Origin: Niallia sp. Man26
GTDB taxonomy: Bacteria > Bacillota > Bacilli > Bacillales > Cytobacillaceae
Assembly: GCF_022049065.2 (NCBI RefSeq)
Contig: NZ_CP095744.1
Coordinates: forward strand, 372,001 to 436,000
Length of the DNA stretch: 64,000 nt
Direction of reading: 5' to 3'
Below are positions 33,252-42,099 of this stretch, in pieces; the stretch's first letter is position 1, and the number at the start of each line of letters is the position of its first letter. The translations under genes and the position numbers were made by a program. The notes under the pieces are model-generated. The model ran no database searches and had not been told where the DNA came from. It worked only from the letters and a program-made list of their open reading frames with translations.

Positions 33252-34374
33252 AAATAGTATTTAAAAACGATTGAATAAATGGTATACCTGCACCTAAAAG
33301 CACGCCATTTTCTGGGGAACGGCTTATATAAATAAAAGGATCATTGCTTGGAAATGCTGTCTTTTCATTTACTTTTTCATGAAGAATATTAATATCCTCT
33401 TCTCTTAAGTATGAAGTAATATGGCCACCCAAAATGAATTCTCTATTCAATACAAGGTGGATATTATTAATGGAAATGGCTAAATAATTAAGAAATTCAT
33501 TCCATCTCGCAACATAAACTGGAGAATTGTTTCGCAGTTGTTCAAAAAATGACTCTAATGATTCGTCTTCTGTTAGAAGTGCATGGACAGAACTGTATGT
33601 TTCCATGCAGCCTTTCTTACCGCAATAGCACGGGGGCCCGTTTGGATTTACTGTCATATGTTCAACCGTTCCGCTATGCCCTTCTTTCCCCATGTAAATC
33701 TGCCTGTCGATTATAATCGCTCCGCCAAGATGGGGACCAATCGAGAGGTAGACAGCATCATCCATATCATTTCTTACCCAAAGCTCTGTTGTTGCTGCAC
33801 ATTTGGCATCATGTAAAAACATGCAGCGATATGGCAGATGCTGTGAAAACACCTCAATATCCAAGCCTGTAGAAATTAATATTTTTCCATAGGTTATTTT
33901 TTTGCCGTCATTAGATGTTAACCCTTGTACAGCAAAGCCAATTCCGAGAACCTGCTCTTCTTTCACTTGTAAGGCATCAATAAAGGCTAGAACTTCTTGA
34001 CTTAACCATTTGTAATAGTGATGCTCATTAGCATATCCCAAGGATAACCGTTTTTGCTGAAATGCTTTTCCAAGCAAATCAACTGCCAGTAATTGTACAG
34101 TAGATTTTTGGATCTCCACTCCAATGCTGATTCGGGCCTGTGGGCAGATAGCATAAGCAGCTGCTCGTCTTCCCACTGAAGATTCAAACTGCCCACTCTT
34201 CTCAATTAACCCTTCTTGCTCCAAACGGACTAAATTTTGCGTTACTGTCGGCAAGCTTAAATGCAGCTGGTTAGCAATTTCTTGTTTGGAAAGCTTCCCA
34301 TTTTGATAGATGAGATGATAGATAGCCGAATAATTGCTTTTTTTTATATCTTTAAATGTGATGTTATTTTCCAT
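33250..34374 (-). CDS. ROK family transcriptional regulator (XylR/NagC-like)
   Basis: A 374-residue repressor. Residues about 15-65 are a MarR-like winged helix (LSKQEIANQLHLSLPTVTQNL). The ROK sugar-kinase-like domain follows, with the ATP-site-like GIGFAVQG, the His ligand in GHSGTVEHMTV and the zinc motif CYCGKKGCME near 250. The kinase-type DNGANAA-like motif is degenerate, as in regulators. It is divergent from an SDR, FGGY kinase and GPH symporter operon and is its likely repressor. GAGG is 7 nt before the ATG. Confidence 0.92.
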   Translation of the reverse strand: MENNITFKDIKKSNYSAIYHLIYQNGKLSKQEIANQLHLSLPTVTQNLVRLEQEGLIEKSGQFESSVGRRAAAYAICPQARISIGVEIQKSTVQLLAVDLLGKAFQQKRLSLGYANEHHYYKWLSQEVLAFIDALQVKEEQVLGIGFAVQGLTSNDGKKITYGKILISTGLDIEVFSQHLPYRCMFLHDAKCAATTELWVRNDMDDAVYLSIGPHLGGAIIIDRQIYMGKEGHSGTVEHMTVNPNGPPCYCGKKGCMETYSSVHALLTEDESLESFFEQLRNNSPVYVARWNEFLNYLAISINNIHLVLNREFILGGHITSYLREEDINILHEKVNEKTAFPSNDPFIYISRSPENGVLLGAGIPFIQSFLNTI

Positions 34375-34399
34375 GAAAATACCTCATTTGATAAACCAA

Positions 34400-34409
34400 T
34401 TTTATAAAA
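34400..34409. promoter_or_regulatory. TTTTATAAAA box, possible ROK operator
   Basis: A 10-bp palindrome in the leader of the ROK gene, repeated at 34540-34549 and, as TTTTACAAAA, at 34553-34562 before the divergent operon. Placement at both promoters fits autoregulation plus operon control. Confidence 0.45.
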
Positions 34410-34501
34410 ATACTTATCTTAACTCCTTTAAATATAACATACGAGCATATCCAATTACAGCTTTGTCAAAAAGCGTCTGACAATTTTTACTTTTAAATAG
34501 A

Positions 34502-34530
34502 TTGACTATTATCAAAAGACGTTTTATTAT
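34502..34530 (+). promoter_or_regulatory. Promoter of the SDR-kinase-symporter operon
   Basis: TTGACT (34502-34507), 17-bp spacer, TATTAT (34525-34530), 59 bp before the SDR start. Confidence 0.65.
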
Positions 34531-34539
34531 GTAAATGTA

Positions 34540-34562
34540 TTTTATAAAACTATTTTACAAAA
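34540..34562 (+). promoter_or_regulatory. Two TTTTAYAAAA boxes, probable ROK operator
   Basis: TTTTATAAAA (34540-34549) and TTTTACAAAA (34553-34562) lie just after the -10 element, where a bound repressor would block transcription. Confidence 0.5.
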
Positions 34563-34588
34563 TAACTTAACGAAAAGGAATGATAAAT

Positions 34589-35365
34589 ATGGGCATTATT
34601 GAAAAAATGAGACTGGATGGAAAAAAGATTTTCGTTACAGGCGGTGCTAGAGGTATTGGAAAGAGTGTCGCAACCGCTTTCGCTGAAGCTGGCGCAGATA
34701 TCGCTATTGTAGATTTAGATATTGAAGAAGCTGTCAAGACTGCAAAAGAATTAGAAGCTAACAATGGGATTAAGTCTATCGCTATCAAAGCAGATGTTAC
34801 TAACCCACAAGATGTAAACGCTATGATTGATACTGTGCTTGAACATTTTGGCCGTTTAGATGTTGCCTTTTGCAATGCCGGCATCTGCATGAATATCCCT
34901 GCTGAAGATATGACCTTTGAACAGTGGAAAAAAGTAGTCGACATTAATCTTACTGGTGTATTTCTAACCGCCCAAGCTGCTGGAAAAGTCATGTTAAAAC
35001 AAGGCGGCGGGTCTATTATTAATACAGCTTCCATGTCAGGTCATATTGTTAATGTTCCACAACCGCAATGCTCTTACAATGCTTCAAAGGCAGGAGTTAT
35101 TCAATTAACTAAATCATTGGCAGTAGAATGGGCAACAAGAAATGTGCGCGTTAATTCCATCAGCCCAGGATATATCGGCACAGAGCTTACCTTGAATTCG
35201 CCAAGCTTACAGCCATTAATTGCTCAATGGAATGAAATGGCACCGCTTAAACGGATGGGAAGACCGGATGAATTACAATCTATCTGTGTTTATCTTGCTG
35301 GCGATACGAGCAGCTTTACAACAGGATCTGACTTTGTCATCGATGGTGCATTCACTGCTATTTAA
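34589..35365 (+). CDS. SDR family polyol dehydrogenase (arabinitol/xylitol/sorbose-reductase-like)
   Basis: A 258-residue short-chain dehydrogenase with TGGARGIG (17-24), CNAG (95-98), catalytic Ser148, Tyr163 and Lys167. Asp42-Asp44 after strand 2 points to NAD(H). The segment SMSGHIVNVPQPQCSYNASK is typical of fungal and bacterial polyol dehydrogenases such as arabinitol and xylitol dehydrogenases. Followed by an FGGY kinase and a sugar symporter, it probably oxidises an imported polyol to a ketopentose. The start at 34589 has AAAGGA 9 nt upstream; the ATG at 34580 is directly on that site. Confidence 0.9.
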   Translation: MGIIEKMRLDGKKIFVTGGARGIGKSVATAFAEAGADIAIVDLDIEEAVKTAKELEANNGIKSIAIKADVTNPQDVNAMIDTVLEHFGRLDVAFCNAGICMNIPAEDMTFEQWKKVVDINLTGVFLTAQAAGKVMLKQGGGSIINTASMSGHIVNVPQPQCSYNASKAGVIQLTKSLAVEWATRNVRVNSISPGYIGTELTLNSPSLQPLIAQWNEMAPLKRMGRPDELQSICVYLAGDTSSFTTGSDFVIDGAFTAI

Positions 35366-35388
35366 TAGATTCATAGGAGGTCATCATA

Positions 35389-36924
35389 ATGAACTACTTA
35401 CTCGGTACAGACATCGGAACATCTGGTACGAAAACCATTTTAATGGACACAGAAGGAAACTTGCTTGCTCAAGATCTCCAAGAATATGATGTGTTAACAC
35501 CAAAGCCTTTATGGGCTGAACAGTGGCCTGATGTTTGGCTTGATGCTGCAAAAGCTTCTATCAGCAACACGGTTGAAAAAGCAGGTATTCATCCTGAAGA
35601 CATTCGCGGACTTGCTATTAGCGGACTGTACGGCGGATCAGGCATTCCACTAGATGAGCATATGGAGCCTGTAAGACCTTGTATGATTTGGATGGACCGC
35701 AGAGCTTCTGTCGAAACGCAATGGGTGTTAGATACTATCGGGGAAGAAAAGCTGCTGGAAATTACCCATAATGGCGCCGATCCTTACTACGGCTACACGA
35801 AAATATTATGGATGAAAAATCACGAACCGGAAAACTGGAAAAAAACGAAGCTGTTCTTGCCTCCGAATGATTATGTTATTTATAAACTGACCGGAGAAGT
35901 GGCGATTGATTATTCTTCAGCTGGTAATATTGGCGGGATTTTTGATATGAATAACCGCACTTGGTCAAAGGAATTGCTCGATGCAATGGGAATCCCCTAT
36001 TCCATGATGCCAGAAAAAATTGTTGAATCAACAGACATGATCGGCGGGTTAACAAAAGAAGCAGCTGCAGAGTTAGGACTTGCAGAAGGAATGCCTGTTA
36101 TCGCCAGCGGGATTGACTGTGGTGCAGCTAATATTGGCCTTGGTGTGTTTGAATCTGGCAAATATGCAGCAGCTATTGGCACGTCCATGTGCGCCGCATT
36201 GATTTCTAATCAGCCAGTGAAAGGAAAAGACTTAATTGTTTGGCCATATTTATTCGATGCTAAAAGACTATCATACTATTTTGCTGGTGGAGCTACTGCA
36301 GGAGCAATCGTAAAGTGGTTTAGACAAACGCTATGCCAATTTGAATTAGAAGCAGAAAAAGCAGGCGGGAAAAATGCTTATGATGTATTAAATGAACAGG
36401 CTGCCAATATACCTGCTGGCAGTGAAGGATTAGTTGTTCTTCCCTACTTTATGGGCGAAAGAAGTCCTGTCTGGGATTCAGATGCGAAAGGCACCATTGT
36501 CGGTTTATCTTTAGCACATACGAAAGCACATATATATCGCGCCTTTTTGGAAGCGGTTGCCTACAGTTTAAGAGATGCCATTGAAGCAACAGGCGAAAAT
36601 GTAGGTGAATCAATCTTGCTTGCAGGAGGTGTTACTAAATCAAAATTATGGAGACAAATTTTTGCTGATGTGACAGGCTATCCAGTTGTATGTCCTATTC
36701 ACGATGTCGAAGCAAATATGGGGGATGTAATGCTGGCTGGAATTGGTACTGGTTTGCTTTCCTTTGAAGATGTGAAAAAGTGGCAGGTTCTTGATGAGAA
36801 GATTATGCCGATTGAAGACAATCACAAGAAATATAATGACTATTACAAAGTTTATAAATCTATTTACCAAAACTTAAAAACAGATATGAAAACGTTGACA
36901 AAAATATCAGCAGCTACAGTATGA
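35389..36924 (+). CDS. xylB: FGGY family carbohydrate kinase, xylulokinase type
   Basis: A 511-residue sugar kinase. The phosphate-1 motif GTDIGTSGTKTILMD is at 6-20. Family signatures MIWMDRRA (about 99-106) and ASGIDCGAANIGLGV (about 240-254, with the probable catalytic Asp) are present. The ATP-binding end holds ILLAGGVTKSKLWRQI. Members phosphorylate ketopentoses, pentitols or related sugars; with the upstream polyol dehydrogenase D-xylulose is the best guess. GGAGG lies 9 nt before the ATG. 23 bp separate it from the SDR gene. Confidence 0.88.
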   Translation: MNYLLGTDIGTSGTKTILMDTEGNLLAQDLQEYDVLTPKPLWAEQWPDVWLDAAKASISNTVEKAGIHPEDIRGLAISGLYGGSGIPLDEHMEPVRPCMIWMDRRASVETQWVLDTIGEEKLLEITHNGADPYYGYTKILWMKNHEPENWKKTKLFLPPNDYVIYKLTGEVAIDYSSAGNIGGIFDMNNRTWSKELLDAMGIPYSMMPEKIVESTDMIGGLTKEAAAELGLAEGMPVIASGIDCGAANIGLGVFESGKYAAAIGTSMCAALISNQPVKGKDLIVWPYLFDAKRLSYYFAGGATAGAIVKWFRQTLCQFELEAEKAGGKNAYDVLNEQAANIPAGSEGLVVLPYFMGERSPVWDSDAKGTIVGLSLAHTKAHIYRAFLEAVAYSLRDAIEATGENVGESILLAGGVTKSKLWRQIFADVTGYPVVCPIHDVEANMGDVMLAGIGTGLLSFEDVKKWQVLDEKIMPIEDNHKKYNDYYKVYKSIYQNLKTDMKTLTKISAATV

Positions 36925-36957
36925 ATTTAGCAGCAGTAAAAAGGAGTTGTGATAAAT

Positions 36958-38322
36958 ATGGATAAATGGAGAAAAAGAATTGGATACGGGGCGGGCGATT
37001 TTGCCTGCAACCTCGTATTTAGTACAATGGCATCCTACCTCCTTTTCTTTTATACAGATGTTTTCGGAATTTCGGCAGCGGTTGCAGGTACTTTAATGTT
37101 AGTAACGAAAATCATCGATGCTTTTGCTGATACTGGCATGGGATTATTGGTGGACAGAACGAAAACCAGATGGGGTCAAGGGAGACCTTACTTCATTATT
37201 GGGGCACTTCCTTTTGCTGTGTTTACTATTATGACCTTCATCGTTCCTGATTTCAGCATGTCAGGCAAAATTCTATGGGCGTATATCACTTATTGCTTGT
37301 TGAACATTGCTTATACCGTCGTAAATATTCCATTAAACACGATTGTACCTCGGTTAACTTCCGATAATCATGAGCGCAACTGGTTAGTATCAACTAGAAT
37401 GATCTGCGCATTGCTTGGGACTGCATTAGTAATGACCATCACCACACCGATGGTAAATTTCTTCGGTCAAGGAGATGACCAAAAAGGTTATTTAGTTACA
37501 ATGACTATATATGGCATTGTCGCTGTGCTTGTCTTTGTGTTCACCTTTATGAATACAAAGGAAGTTGTGCCGCCGACCGTCCAGCCTGGCAAGTCCTCCT
37601 TTAAAGAGGATTTCAAAGGATTAACAGCCCCTGCTGCTATATTTTTTATATTAAACTTTCTCTACTTTAGTCTATATGTTATCCGAAATACGACTGTTAT
37701 CTACTATTTCACCTATAATCTTGGCAGAACCGATTGGCTCACATTTGTAGGGATATTCGGAATTCTTTCCGGATTGCCAATCCTGCTATTATTGCCTTGG
37801 CTCCAAAAAAAGATGGCTAAGAAAAATGTTTTGCTTTTAAGCACCTTAATTTATATTGTTGGAGATTTAGTCCTTTACTTTGGAAAAACATCCCCTGCCA
37901 TGCTGATTGCCGGCTTAACGATAACTGGTCTTGGCATTTACGGCATCTTTGGGACAACATTTGCGATACAGCCGGACGTTATTGATTATTCCGAGTACAA
38001 AAATAATCGCAGTATTTCTGGAATGATTGCCGCATTCCAAGGTTTTTTTGTAAAAGTCAGCTTAGGTCTTGGCAGCGCCCTTGTAGGAGTTTTCCTTAAA
38101 ATCGGTGGATATGTACCTAATGCAACGCAAACTGAAAGCGCTTTAAAATATATTGAAATCAGCTTTATCTGGGTTCCGCTTATTATTTGTGTGCTGATTG
38201 GCATAACGATTGTTTTCTATAAGTTAGATGACAAACGGGCCGAAATGGATATTGAACTCGAACGAAGACGTGCAAAGATTAACAAAAATACCGAGCAGGA
38301 TGCTTTAAACGAAGCACATTAA
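36958..38322 (+). CDS. GPH family glycoside-pentoside-hexuronide:cation symporter
   Basis: A 454-residue, 12-helix symporter of the GPH family (XynP, UidB, MelB relatives). Signs are the start RIGYGAGDFACNLVFSTMASYLLFF in parts (IGYGAGDFACNLVF), the loop DTGMGLLVDRTKTRWGQGRP, and the C-terminal half motif DVIDYSEYKNNRSISGMIAA. It imports a sugar or polyol with H+ or Na+. The ATG at 36958 (AAGGAG, 11 nt) is preferred over GTG at 36949, which is 2 nt from that site. Third gene of the polyol operon; a long hairpin ends it. Confidence 0.9.
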   Translation: MDKWRKRIGYGAGDFACNLVFSTMASYLLFFYTDVFGISAAVAGTLMLVTKIIDAFADTGMGLLVDRTKTRWGQGRPYFIIGALPFAVFTIMTFIVPDFSMSGKILWAYITYCLLNIAYTVVNIPLNTIVPRLTSDNHERNWLVSTRMICALLGTALVMTITTPMVNFFGQGDDQKGYLVTMTIYGIVAVLVFVFTFMNTKEVVPPTVQPGKSSFKEDFKGLTAPAAIFFILNFLYFSLYVIRNTTVIYYFTYNLGRTDWLTFVGIFGILSGLPILLLLPWLQKKMAKKNVLLLSTLIYIVGDLVLYFGKTSPAMLIAGLTITGLGIYGIFGTTFAIQPDVIDYSEYKNNRSISGMIAAFQGFFVKVSLGLGSALVGVFLKIGGYVPNATQTESALKYIEISFIWVPLIICVLIGITIVFYKLDDKRAEMDIELERRRAKINKNTEQDALNEAH

Positions 38323-38326
38323 GTGT

Positions 38327-38357
38327 TAAGAGGATAGTGGATACCGCTATCCTCTTA
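38327..38357. terminator. Bidirectional terminator
   Basis: A 14-bp stem (38327-38340 with 38344-38357, one G-U pair) and 3-nt loop between convergent genes. Confidence 0.85.
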
Positions 38358-38360
38358 TCT

Positions 38361-39941
38361 TCAATGAAAGCCTTTCATATAAAACTCAATTGCTGTTGCT
38401 TCTTCGTTTTGAAGTCTTTCACGATTGCTTGATAATAAAGTTATTAATGCATTCATTTGCTCTGATGATGGTGTCACAAAGCTGCGATTAAAATGATTAA
38501 TCCACTTCAAAAGAGCAGACTTACCTAATCTGGAAACTTCTCTGTTTTCACATTGAACATAAAAACTTATACTATAAAAAATTGCTTCCCATTTGGATAA
38601 AGAACATAATAAAATGGCTATATTATATTTAGTATGTTCATAGCTTGCTTCCTTATAAATATCATATAAGTAATCCTTTATATCTTCGTAATAATGCTGT
38701 GCTATTGCCTTTCGTGCAGCCTTGGATATGCCTATCATTTCCGATTGCAGAAGCTGAATAAATTCTTGCTTATACTTTGCTCCATCTAACTTCGATATAG
38801 CATGGATAGCAGCTTTTGTGATGGAAATACGGCTGTGATACAAGTACGGCTGTATTAGCTGTGCTTGTTCTTTACTGCCTGTCTCCCCTATTCCTAATAA
38901 GCTTTCACGAATATACTGGTTAGCATTCAACATACCCATATAAAAGCTGCTGAAATCTATGGATGTTTTTTGCTTCTTTAATAAAAATCTAGCAAAATAG
39001 CGAATAGTACTGCTTTTGTCTAAAAGCGCCGCTTCCAATTCCCTGCCACTTATTTCTGGAAAGTAGGAGTGAAATACCTCCAATCCCTTTAAACGAATCG
39101 AAGGAAACTTATCTCTTTTAAAAATGGAGTAATGCTCTTTAAATTCATGAGCTTTGAGACTACTTACTAATTCATTAAACAAACTTTGCCGCACAAGAGG
39201 GTCCTTTTCCTTTTTATATAGGTTTACTAGTAATTCCTTATCATATAGATTTGCGTGCATGATCATTTGATAACAAAAATACCGGACGTTCCTATCCTTT
39301 GCGCTTGTCCCCTCTTTCAGAAAAGGCAATGATTCTGGCTGTGATAAAACTTGAGCAACTTGTTGAAAAAGATGCTCTTTCTTAAGTTGCCACTTAAAAA
39401 CAAGAGGAAGACTTGAGACAATTTCAGCCATATACTTATCATTTAAGCGACGCTCCACATATTTATCAGCTGCTCCCCTCACTGCTGCAACCCAATCCTT
39501 ACATCTCAAAAGTAAAAATGGCCACTCTTTACCTGAAGTGTATTGATTTAATAGAATTAAAGCTTTTTCACGGAAATAGCCATTTGGGTGAAAGCTGCAC
39601 AACCCTAAAATAATCACTCTCTGTTCTTCCCGCATATTTGGCAATAATAAATTCTCCGGTTTTTCCTTACTCCAATCCATGGACCAGTCTAATGAAGTTC
39701 GTTCTCGAAACAAGGCATCAAGTTTTGCCAATTCAAGGATGGTTAAGCACGCAACATGTTTAGTAAGCATACTAGCTGTTCTTCTTTTCAACACATCAGA
39801 ACGTGTTAACAATAAGGGAAAAATAGCGGGAATTCTTGTTAGCTCGATATTGTCTGTATCTTTAAGCAGTTCTTCTATATAGCCATCTGAAAATCTGTCT
39901 GCAGGATTGTCTTTTTTACGTTTAGAAAACGGCCATTTCAA
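38361..39941 (-). CDS. HEAT-repeat protein of unknown function
   Basis: A 526-residue cytoplasmic protein made of repeated antiparallel helix pairs with HEAT-like spacing (for example LVRQSLFNELVSSL, SIRLKGLEVFHSYF, TIRYFARFLLKK, ISITKAAIHAISKL, ISKAARKAIAQHYY). There is no signal peptide or catalytic motif. Such solenoids are scaffolds for protein or nucleic acid binding. The start is TTG at 39941 with GGAGG 9 nt upstream. It is not obviously linked to its neighbours. Confidence 0.75.
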   Translation of the reverse strand: MKWPFSKRKKDNPADRFSDGYIEELLKDTDNIELTRIPAIFPLLLTRSDVLKRRTASMLTKHVACLTILELAKLDALFRERTSLDWSMDWSKEKPENLLLPNMREEQRVIILGLCSFHPNGYFREKALILLNQYTSGKEWPFLLLRCKDWVAAVRGAADKYVERRLNDKYMAEIVSSLPLVFKWQLKKEHLFQQVAQVLSQPESLPFLKEGTSAKDRNVRYFCYQMIMHANLYDKELLVNLYKKEKDPLVRQSLFNELVSSLKAHEFKEHYSIFKRDKFPSIRLKGLEVFHSYFPEISGRELEAALLDKSSTIRYFARFLLKKQKTSIDFSSFYMGMLNANQYIRESLLGIGETGSKEQAQLIQPYLYHSRISITKAAIHAISKLDGAKYKQEFIQLLQSEMIGISKAARKAIAQHYYEDIKDYLYDIYKEASYEHTKYNIAILLCSLSKWEAIFYSISFYVQCENREVSRLGKSALLKWINHFNRSFVTPSSEQMNALITLLSSNRERLQNEEATAIEFYMKGFH

Positions 39942-39980
39942 TGGATATCTCCTCCCTACGGAAACCTAAGGCTTTAGCAA

Positions 39981-40304
39981 TTAATCAATTATCTCCCAAA
40001 CTCTTTCATCTTCTATCGTAAGCATCTTATTGAAAACTCCTAACGTTCTTACAGTTAGTTTTTCTCCATTTTCGAAATCAAATTCCTTTTCATAAGTTGC
40101 ATAAACGCCGAAATTAGATAGATTAGAAGTACTGCTGCTTATCATGATATTGTCTAATGAGCATATTTGATTTGAATTGCAGTCAAGTCCATTTGTTGCA
40201 ATTAACCATTGATCAAATTCTGTATTTGAAGGGGTAGTAAACCACATAAAAACAAATAAAACTATAATAATACTCGCTGCCACATACCTCTTTTTCTTGA
40301 ACAA
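39981..40304 (-). CDS. Membrane-anchored hypothetical protein (107 residues)
   Basis: A basic N-terminus (MFKKKR) and one membrane helix (YVAASIIIVLFVFMWF) are followed by an exported domain with two Cys (GLDCNSNQICSLDN) that could form a disulfide, and strands YATYEKEFDFENG and KLTVRTLGVF. Start is TTG at 40304 with AAAGGA 9 nt upstream. Function unknown; it lies in a minus-strand run with an MFS gene and the HEAT-repeat gene. Confidence 0.65.
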   Translation of the reverse strand: MFKKKRYVAASIIIVLFVFMWFTTPSNTEFDQWLIATNGLDCNSNQICSLDNIMISSSTSNLSNFGVYATYEKEFDFENGEKLTVRTLGVFNKMLTIEDERVWEIID

Positions 40305-40348
40305 ATCAATTATTCCTTTCTACAATAATGTGGCTATCTTGATAAAAA

Positions 40349-40377
40349 AAGATAGCTGCCAACTTGGCAGTTATCTT
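40349..40377 (-). terminator. Terminator of the MFS gene at 40371
   Basis: A 13- to 14-bp stem (40349-40361 with 40365-40377, one G-U pair) overlaps the end of the gene and is followed by TTTTTTATC on the minus strand. An alternative pairing with GCTATCTT at 40333-40340 is possible. Confidence 0.75.
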
Positions 40378-41594
40378 AAAGTTTCTTGTTTCGCTGCTAA
40401 ATACATACGGTTCTGTATCCCGGTAATAAAAGAAAGCAAAAAGCAAGCTGTGGCTGTTAGGAAAGTACATACCACCCCAAACTCTTCAGTAAGCCATCCT
40501 AAAAAAACAGACGAAATACCGAATGCCGCATACATTAAAGTCCCTCTTGCAGAAAACACTTTAGCAAGCGCCTCTTGCCTAACTGCTTTCTGGAAAATGG
40601 ATACCGCAGCTACGTCTTTAACCATCTGAGGAAATCCAAATAACAACGAAATGATTAAGGCAATCCAAGCATTCGAGATTAGCGCGAAGGCTAATGTAAG
40701 GATCACTAGTAAGAAGGTGGACCAGATAATGTAATACCCCAGCTTTTTCTCCAGCTTATCTGCAATTCGATAGACAATTAAACCACCAAAAAACATGCCT
40801 GCAAAGAAGGATGCATTTATTATCCCCCACCAAAACTCTTGCTTATGAAGAACTTCTTCTACATATACATATAAAATCGCAGCAATCCAAACGCCATTAG
40901 CAAAGGTTTCAAAAATATTCATTAAACTAATAGATCGGAGTTGTCTATTCTCCCAAATAATTATCCAGCCTTCTTTAATGGAGGACCACTTAGAAATAAT
41001 CACTTCGTTTTTTGGTTGCTGATCTTGTTTAATATAAAACATAAACAATGAAGAAATAATGAATAAACAGAAAGTCAGCCAAAGAAGATGATTCCCTCCC
41101 CAAATAACTAACAGTATGCTCCCAATCGGCCAGGCGATTAACTGCGTTATTTGGTCAAGAACAGCTAAAAAACTATTTGTCTTGACGAGTTTCTCTTTTT
41201 GTACGAGAACTGGGACTAGTGCATTTCTGGCTGGCGTAGCACATCCATCTAAAAAGGATATGAAGGCAATCAGTATATACAATAGAATCAAGTTATCTAA
41301 CTGAATCGTCGGTATTAATATACAAAGCAGGAAAAGCAGCAGCGTCTTACCACTTTGCGAATAAAATAAAATCCATTTCAGTTTATATTGATCAAGAATA
41401 ATCGGCGCAAAAAAACCGCTGCATAATGCCGTAATGGTGATAACAAATGGCACTAGCGACATTAATGTTACAGAGTTAGTTGCTTTATAAACAATTGTTG
41501 TTAAACTAACTGTATAGATGACATCACCTAGATTAGCTAACATTTGGCCAAGCCAAAGAAACCTAAATGACATCTCATTTTTAAATTTTGACAT
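40371..41594 (-). CDS. MFS transporter (DHA3/macrolide-efflux-like)
   Basis: A 407-residue 12-helix MFS protein. The N-terminus FRFLWLGQMLANLGDVIYTVSL and the segment DGCATPARNALVPVLVQKEKL, where helix 4-5 passes PARNA, are typical of the MefA/DHA3-type exporter group. The substrate is unknown; many Bacillus members are uncharacterised. GAGGG lies 6 nt before the ATG. Confidence 0.85.
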   Translation of the reverse strand: MSKFKNEMSFRFLWLGQMLANLGDVIYTVSLTTIVYKATNSVTLMSLVPFVITITALCSGFFAPIILDQYKLKWILFYSQSGKTLLLFLLCILIPTIQLDNLILLYILIAFISFLDGCATPARNALVPVLVQKEKLVKTNSFLAVLDQITQLIAWPIGSILLVIWGGNHLLWLTFCLFIISSLFMFYIKQDQQPKNEVIISKWSSIKEGWIIIWENRQLRSISLMNIFETFANGVWIAAILYVYVEEVLHKQEFWWGIINASFFAGMFFGGLIVYRIADKLEKKLGYYIIWSTFLLVILTLAFALISNAWIALIISLLFGFPQMVKDVAAVSIFQKAVRQEALAKVFSARGTLMYAAFGISSVFLGWLTEEFGVVCTFLTATACFLLSFITGIQNRMYLAAKQETLR

Positions 41595-41755
41595 AGGTAG
41601 CCCTCACTTCTTAATTTATTAAGTTTTAAGAAAGCGGGGAATTCTACATTGGATAGCCTCCTGTCAAAATATTCTAAATCAAGAATACCATAAATCTGTT
41701 TATTTGTACCATTATTTGTTAGAAAAAAAGCCGCCTAAAGGCAGCGAGGCAAATA

Positions 41756-42043
41756 TCATTGTTTTTTATACAAATCCTCCGACGACAACCATTGAACCAA
41801 TTGTTCGTATGGATAATAGGTAGTTCCTTTTAATACCAATTTAGGTGCATCAGGATATTTTTCCAACAGTTCTCTAACCTCTTCAGGGCGTAATCTTAAA
41901 TAAACAAATAAATCTCGTTCTTTAATTAATAAAGGAGTTCCTGATGGACTGCCTTTAGGATTTTTAAAATTTTTCAAACCATTTCCGATGAAATAACCCA
42001 ACAATGCCAACCCTGCACCTATCCAGAAAAAATCAATTTCCAC
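41756..42043 (-). CDS. Small membrane-anchored hypothetical protein (95 residues)
   Basis: The N-terminus IDFFWIGAGLALLGYFIGNGL is a membrane helix. The C-terminal half (LRPEEVRELLEKYPDAPKLVLKG, then TYYPYEQLVQWLSS) resembles a small helix-turn-helix or excisionase-like fold. The GTG at 42043 is chosen because AGAGGG lies 8 nt upstream; earlier in-frame ATGs lack a site. It ends a minus-strand run with the XRE and DUF3169 genes, 57 bp after DUF3169. Function unknown. Confidence 0.55.
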   Translation of the reverse strand: MEIDFFWIGAGLALLGYFIGNGLKNFKNPKGSPSGTPLLIKERDLFVYLRLRPEEVRELLEKYPDAPKLVLKGTTYYPYEQLVQWLSSEDLYKKQ

Positions 42044-42099
42044 GTCTTCAACCCTCTCTTTTTTTATCATTAATACGAGTATCAACTGCAAAAAGTTAC

